Of a stretch of 26,088 nt of DNA, positions 22,707 to 26,088 are shown in pieces. The stretch is taken from positions 1 to 26,088 of the forward strand of contig JACCXL010000307.1 of assembly GCA_013697015.1 (NCBI GenBank). The letters run 5' to 3'. This stretch comes from Chthoniobacterales bacterium. GTDB lineage: Bacteria > Verrucomicrobiota > Verrucomicrobiia > Chthoniobacterales > UBA10450. Each line of letters begins with the position of its first letter. Position 1 is the first letter of the stretch. A program made the translations under genes and the position numbers. The notes beneath the pieces were generated by a model that was not told where the DNA came from, did no database searches, and worked only from the letters and a program-made list of their open reading frames with translations.

Positions 22707-24100
22707 GTGCCACGCTTGTTCCAAAAATTGCGACGCTGGGCTCAGATCGCGCTGCACGGCCGTCTGTTGAACGATCACCGTTCCCGCCGATCCCAAGGAG
22801 TCGTCCGCGGGGCAGCCTCTGCGATCGCCGGACGCGCTCTCGCTCTGTTGGTCGGGATAATTTCTGTTCCGCTGACGGTGGGGTACTTGGGCAGCGAACG
22901 CTACGGCGTCTGGGTTACGATCAGCACTTTTCTCGCCTTCCTCAGCTTCACTGATTTCGGCTTGGCGAATAGCCTAACGAACGCCCTCGGCAAAGCATAC
23001 GGTGAAGATGAGCGGGAGATCGCGCGGCGTTATGTTCATCGGCCTTTGCGACGCTCAGTCTGGTCGCGCTTCTGCTGCTGTTCGTTGGCGTCTGCGCGGC
23101 GCCTTATCTGGCAGGCGCTCTTTTTCCAACAGCCCGACCCGAACTGGCCCGGGCCGAGATCACTCCGGCTTTGTTGCTCGCGTTTGCCATCTTCGCGCTC
23201 AATTTTCCGCTCCTCATCACGAATAAAGTTCTCACCACCCACGGCGAAAGCGCCGTCGCGAATTTTTGGTCCATTGGCGGCACTCTCCTCAATTTAGTCG
23301 CGATCCTTTCTGTCGTCTGGTTCCGCGGCAATCTGCCGTGGCTAGTCCTGGGTTGCTCTGGCCTGGGTTTGCTCGTCAACGTGGCCTGCGCCGTCTGGCT
23401 CTTCGGTTTTCGCAAACCGTGGCTTCGTCCGCACCATGCGGCGCTCGATCTAGCGGCGATCCACGATTTATTCTCGGTCGGCTGGAAATTCCTCGTGATC
23501 GGCGCGGCCTGGATGGTAAATTCCGAGACCGATAACCTCGTCATCGCGCATTACCTCGGCGCCGCGCAGGTCACGCCCTACAGCATTACGTTCGCGCTTT
23601 TTTTGAACGCCACTCTTCTGCAAACCCTCGTCTATCCCTCGCTCTGGCCCGCCTACACCGAAGCGTTCGCTCGCAAAGATTACTCCTGGATCCGCAGAAC
23701 TTTTCGGCTCAGCTTTAAACTCAGCTTTGTCGTCACGACAATCGTTGTCGTCGTGCTGACCATCTTCGGCCGCGTCATCATTCGGTTTTGGGCCGGGGAA
23801 GCGGCCGTCCCACCATTTTCCGCGATTATCTGGATGGCAGTTTGGAATTTGATGTTATCGCACCTTTACGTTGCCAGTTGCCTCCTGAACGCAACCGGTC
23901 ATTTGAAAGGCATGACGATTTACGGAACCGTCACTGCATTCCTGAACCTTCTGCTCTCCGTTTACCTCGTGAAACGCTACGGCATCACGGGCGTAATCGC
24001 AGGCACCGTGCTCGCGTTTGCCATCGCTAATTACATCCCGACGTTTATCGAAGCACGGCGCGTCCTGCGCAGGTATCCGGACCAGCCCTCGGCTAAGTGA
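22707..24100 (+). pseudogene. Wzx-like polysaccharide flippase, interrupted by a one-base frameshift
   Basis: Two overlapping frames encode one flippase. The first, from GTG 22707 (TTG 22662 is an alternative), has the family start GRALALLVGIISVPLTVGYLG, shown as adjoining parts, and GVWVTISTFLAFLSFTDFGLAN, also in parts, up to EIARRYV at about 23036. Homology then continues one frame over from position 23036 (SSAFATLSLVALLLLFVG...) to 24100. Restoring one T near 23035-23037 gives about 464 residues, normal length for a 12-14-segment MOP-family exporter that flips lipid-linked oligosaccharides. The 3' part keeps full coding character, so a recent mutation or a sequencing/assembly error is likelier than old decay. 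No slippery heptamer is seen. An ABC exporter permease follows after 52 bases. Confidence 0.8.
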
Positions 24101-24120
24101 ATCTTCGTCCCCGCATTGTG

Positions 24121-24142
24121 TCTTAAGCGTTTGCCGTTAAGA
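24121..24142. repeat. 6-bp inverted repeat before the ABC permease start
   Basis: TCTTAA (24121-24126) and TTAAGA (24137-24142) are perfect inverted repeats separated by 10 bases, ending 10 bases before ATG 24153. It could be an operator or a weak hairpin; it may also be chance. Confidence 0.25.
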
Positions 24143-24152
24143 TCGAGCCTCC

Positions 24153-24986
24153 ATGTCCGACAGTGCGACGACTGAACTGATCATCGAAGCTGGTCATACC
24201 GAGCGGAACTACTGGCGGGATCTCTTCCGCTATCGTGAATTGTTTTACTTTCTGGCGTGGCGCGACGTGCTCGTGCGCTACAAACAAACTGTCATTGGCG
24301 TTTTGTGGGCCGTTCTCCGTCCGCTGCTCACGATGATCGTGTTCACTTTCGTGTTCAGCCGAATTGCGAAACTGCCCGCGGAGGGCGTCCCCTACCCGGT
24401 CATGGTCTTTGCCGCGATGCTTCCGTGGCAGCTCTTCGCCACCTCGCTCACCGAAGGCAGTGGCAGTCTGATCAACAACGCCAATCTCATCTCGAAAGTC
24501 TATTTCCCACGCCTCATCGTTCCGGCCAGCGCCGTGATTGTCTCGTTCGTCGATTTCGCGACCTCGATGGTGCTTCTCGGCGTTCTGATGGCCGTCTACA
24601 GAGTTACTCCAGGTGCCTCGCTTCTGGTTTTGCCATTCTTTACGATTTTGGCGCTGCTGGCCTCCGCCGGCGCGGGAGTGTGGCTGGCTGCGCTGAACGT
24701 TAAATACCGCGATTTCCGCTACGTCGTTCCGTTCATCGTCCAATTCGGCCTCTACATCTCGCCGGTCGGTTTCAGTAGCGCGATCGTGCCGGAGAAATGG
24801 CGGATGCTCTACGCGCTCAACCCGATGGTGGGAGTGATCGATGGATTCCGCTGGTGCGTTTCCCACGGCCGCACACCGTTCCCTGCGCTCAGCCTTGAAC
24901 TGTCAATTGTCACCGTCACGATCGTTCTCGCGACCGGCATTTGGTATTTCCGCAAGACCGAACGCACCTTCGCCGATGTGATCTGA
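24153..24986 (+). CDS. ABC-2 type polysaccharide exporter permease (Wzm/TagG-like)
   Basis: The 277-residue integral membrane protein has about six hydrophobic segments. The cytoplasmic N-terminus, YWRDLFRYRELFYFLAWRD, and VRYKQTVIGVLWAVLRPLL are the typical Wzm/TagG/KpsM opening. Later blocks include VMVFAAMLPWQLFATSLTEG, NANLISKVYFPRLIVP and NVKYRDFRYVVPF. Such permeases export O-antigen, teichoic-acid-like or other undecaprenyl-linked polymers together with an ATPase (Wzt/TagH). No ATPase gene is in the window; the next gene is convergent. The partner must be elsewhere or upstream of the flippase region in another cluster. The frameshifted flippase precedes it. Confidence 0.93.
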   Translation: MSDSATTELIIEAGHTERNYWRDLFRYRELFYFLAWRDVLVRYKQTVIGVLWAVLRPLLTMIVFTFVFSRIAKLPAEGVPYPVMVFAAMLPWQLFATSLTEGSGSLINNANLISKVYFPRLIVPASAVIVSFVDFATSMVLLGVLMAVYRVTPGASLLVLPFFTILALLASAGAGVWLAALNVKYRDFRYVVPFIVQFGLYISPVGFSSAIVPEKWRMLYALNPMVGVIDGFRWCVSHGRTPFPALSLELSIVTVTIVLATGIWYFRKTERTFADVI

Positions 24987-25042
24987 GTCCGACGAGAGCA
25001 TGGGGTTAGGGACGTTTCGGAACGCCGGTGCCACTTCGGATG

Positions 25043-26038
25043 TCAACTGGTGTAAAGCGCGCCGGTTCCGTGTCGAGCCAACATCTCCTGCTCGATCCAG
25101 CGGTAGGTGCGCTCCAATCCGTCGCGCAGCTTTGTGGAGGGCTCCCAGCCGAATAGCTTTTCGATCAGAGAGTTGTCGCTGTTGCGGCCGTTAACCCCTG
25201 TCGGTGCGGACAAATTGTAACGGCGCTTCAATTTTACTCCGCCGATTTCTTCCGCCAGATCAACAAGACGATTGATGCTGACGAGCTCGCTGCTTCCGAG
25301 GTTGAGCGGATCTGCAAAGTCGTTCTGCATGATCATCTGCGTTCCCTTCACGCAGTCGTCGATCCACATGAAGCTGCGCGTCTGCTCACCACTTCCCCAG
25401 ATCTCGATCTCATTATTGCCAGACATTTTCGCCTCTGTAACTTTTCGGCAAATCGCCGCCGGAGCTTTCTCGCGCCCGCCGTCGTAGGTTCCGAATGTGC
25501 CGTAAACATTGTGATAGCGGGCGATGCGAGTGACCATGCCGTAATCTTCGCGAAAGTGACGGCACATCCGTTCACTGAAGAGCTTCTCCCATCCGTAGCC
25601 GTCTTCGGGAGTCGCGGGATACGCGTCTTCCTCCTTCAGCGCTGTCACGTTCGGATCAGTTTGCTTATCCGCGGCGTAGACACAGGCCGATGACGCGTAG
25701 AAGAAACGCTCCACGCCGGCATCTTTCGCGGCCATGAGCAAATGTGTATTGATGAGAACGCTGAGCATGCAGAGCGCTTTGTTGTTTTCGATGAAACCCA
25801 TCCCGCCCATGTCGGCCGCCAGGTTGTAAACGATCGGCGTTCCTTGCACGGCCTCTGTGCATGCCTCTTTCTCCCGCAGATCCAACTGCCGATTCTCGGC
25901 TTCATCGAACCGCTGATACCACTCGTCGAGCGGCTTCACGTCCACCCCGCGCACGGTTTTTCCCTGCCGGAGCAAATCCGCCACAAGATGGCCCCCGATG
26001 AATCCGCCGGCGCCGCAAACGAGAATTCCAGATGACAT
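25043..26038 (-). CDS. GDP-mannose 3,5-epimerase-like SDR enzyme (plant GME type)
   Basis: This 331-residue extended SDR protein has the NAD site GAGGFIGGHL (9-18). It matches plant GME along its length: NLAADMGGMGFI (72-83), FFYASSACVY (112-121, Cys119), YGWEK (148-152, Tyr148/Lys152), GGREKAPAAICRK (187-199, Lys191), TRSFMWIDDC (220-229) and GRNSDNSLI (284-292). The Cys and Lys are the acid/base pair used for the 3,5-epimerisation in GME, which makes GDP-L-galactose and GDP-L-gulose from GDP-D-mannose. The usual Tyr is in YGxxK rather than YxxxK spacing notation, but Tyr148 and Lys152 are four apart as required. ATG 26038 is clear. The product probably feeds surface glycans. Related epimerases exist in methanotrophic Verrucomicrobia, which supports the taxonomic guess. 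Confidence 0.9.
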   Translation of the reverse strand: MSSGILVCGAGGFIGGHLVADLLRQGKTVRGVDVKPLDEWYQRFDEAENRQLDLREKEACTEAVQGTPIVYNLAADMGGMGFIENNKALCMLSVLINTHLLMAAKDAGVERFFYASSACVYAADKQTDPNVTALKEEDAYPATPEDGYGWEKLFSERMCRHFREDYGMVTRIARYHNVYGTFGTYDGGREKAPAAICRKVTEAKMSGNNEIEIWGSGEQTRSFMWIDDCVKGTQMIMQNDFADPLNLGSSELVSINRLVDLAEEIGGVKLKRRYNLSAPTGVNGRNSDNSLIEKLFGWEPSTKLRDGLERTYRWIEQEMLARHGTGALYTS

Positions 26039-26088
26039 GGAGAAGAAGAGTGCAACGTGCGCGGGTCGCTTAGCTGCGCAAGCGAACT

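Noticed and set aside
23030..23045. Programmed ribosomal frameshift in the flippase gene
   Set aside because: No X-XXY-YYZ slippery site or clear stimulatory stem is visible, and flippases are not known to use one.
1..26088. Mobile element, CRISPR array, toxin-antitoxin or defence island
   Set aside because: No transposase, integrase, spaced direct repeats, tRNA-linked att sites or recognised defence domains were seen; nearly all genes have housekeeping or envelope roles.

Overview
This is a gene-dense bacterial chromosome segment, GC-rich by eye, with about 27 genes and no gap over 300 bases. No rRNA, tRNA, CRISPR array, transposase or integrase was recognised. Several traits suggest Verrucomicrobiota, perhaps a soil Chthoniobacterales/Spartobacteria type: a bacterial GDP-mannose 3,5-epimerase, a plant/cyanobacterial-type IspH, a zwf-opcA pair, a DUF3309 microprotein and a squalene-synthase-like enzyme. 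This placement is inference; there is no rRNA to settle it. GTG and TTG starts are common, and strong Shine-Dalgarno sequences are rare.

Left part (1-10.6 kb). On the minus strand lie ispH (cut by the window edge), an L,D-transpeptidase lipoprotein and an LpxL-like acyltransferase. Diverging from them is a plus-strand block: a fused low-molecular-weight phosphatase-serine hydroxymethyltransferase, then zwf and opcA. This block joins one-carbon metabolism to the NADPH-producing entry of the pentose phosphate pathway. Convergent to it is a minus-strand group: a GT4 glycosyltransferase, a DUF547 protein and a radical SAM enzyme.

Middle (10.6-18.6 kb). A cNMP-binding/DUF4388 regulator is followed by a small lipoprotein on plus. 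On minus, queA, a YciA-type thioesterase and an OafA-type acyltransferase form a tight run. A type 4 uracil-DNA glycosylase diverges from queA. A DUF362 secreted protein overlaps a squalene/phytoene-synthase-family enzyme on minus, and hemW diverges from the DUF362 gene with overlapping 5' ends.

Right part (18.6-26.1 kb). On minus are purA-uppS, then glnB, uppP and a small unknown gene, with a DUF3309 microprotein convergent to the latter. uppS and uppP make and recycle the undecaprenyl carrier. On plus are a Wzx-like flippase carrying a one-base frameshift and a Wzm-like ABC exporter permease. A plant-like GDP-mannose 3,5-epimerase on minus ends the window. Envelope and glycan functions recur throughout.

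The most unusual item is the phosphatase-SHMT fusion gene, which also has a candidate internal start for free SHMT. No complete unknown defence or mobile system was found.
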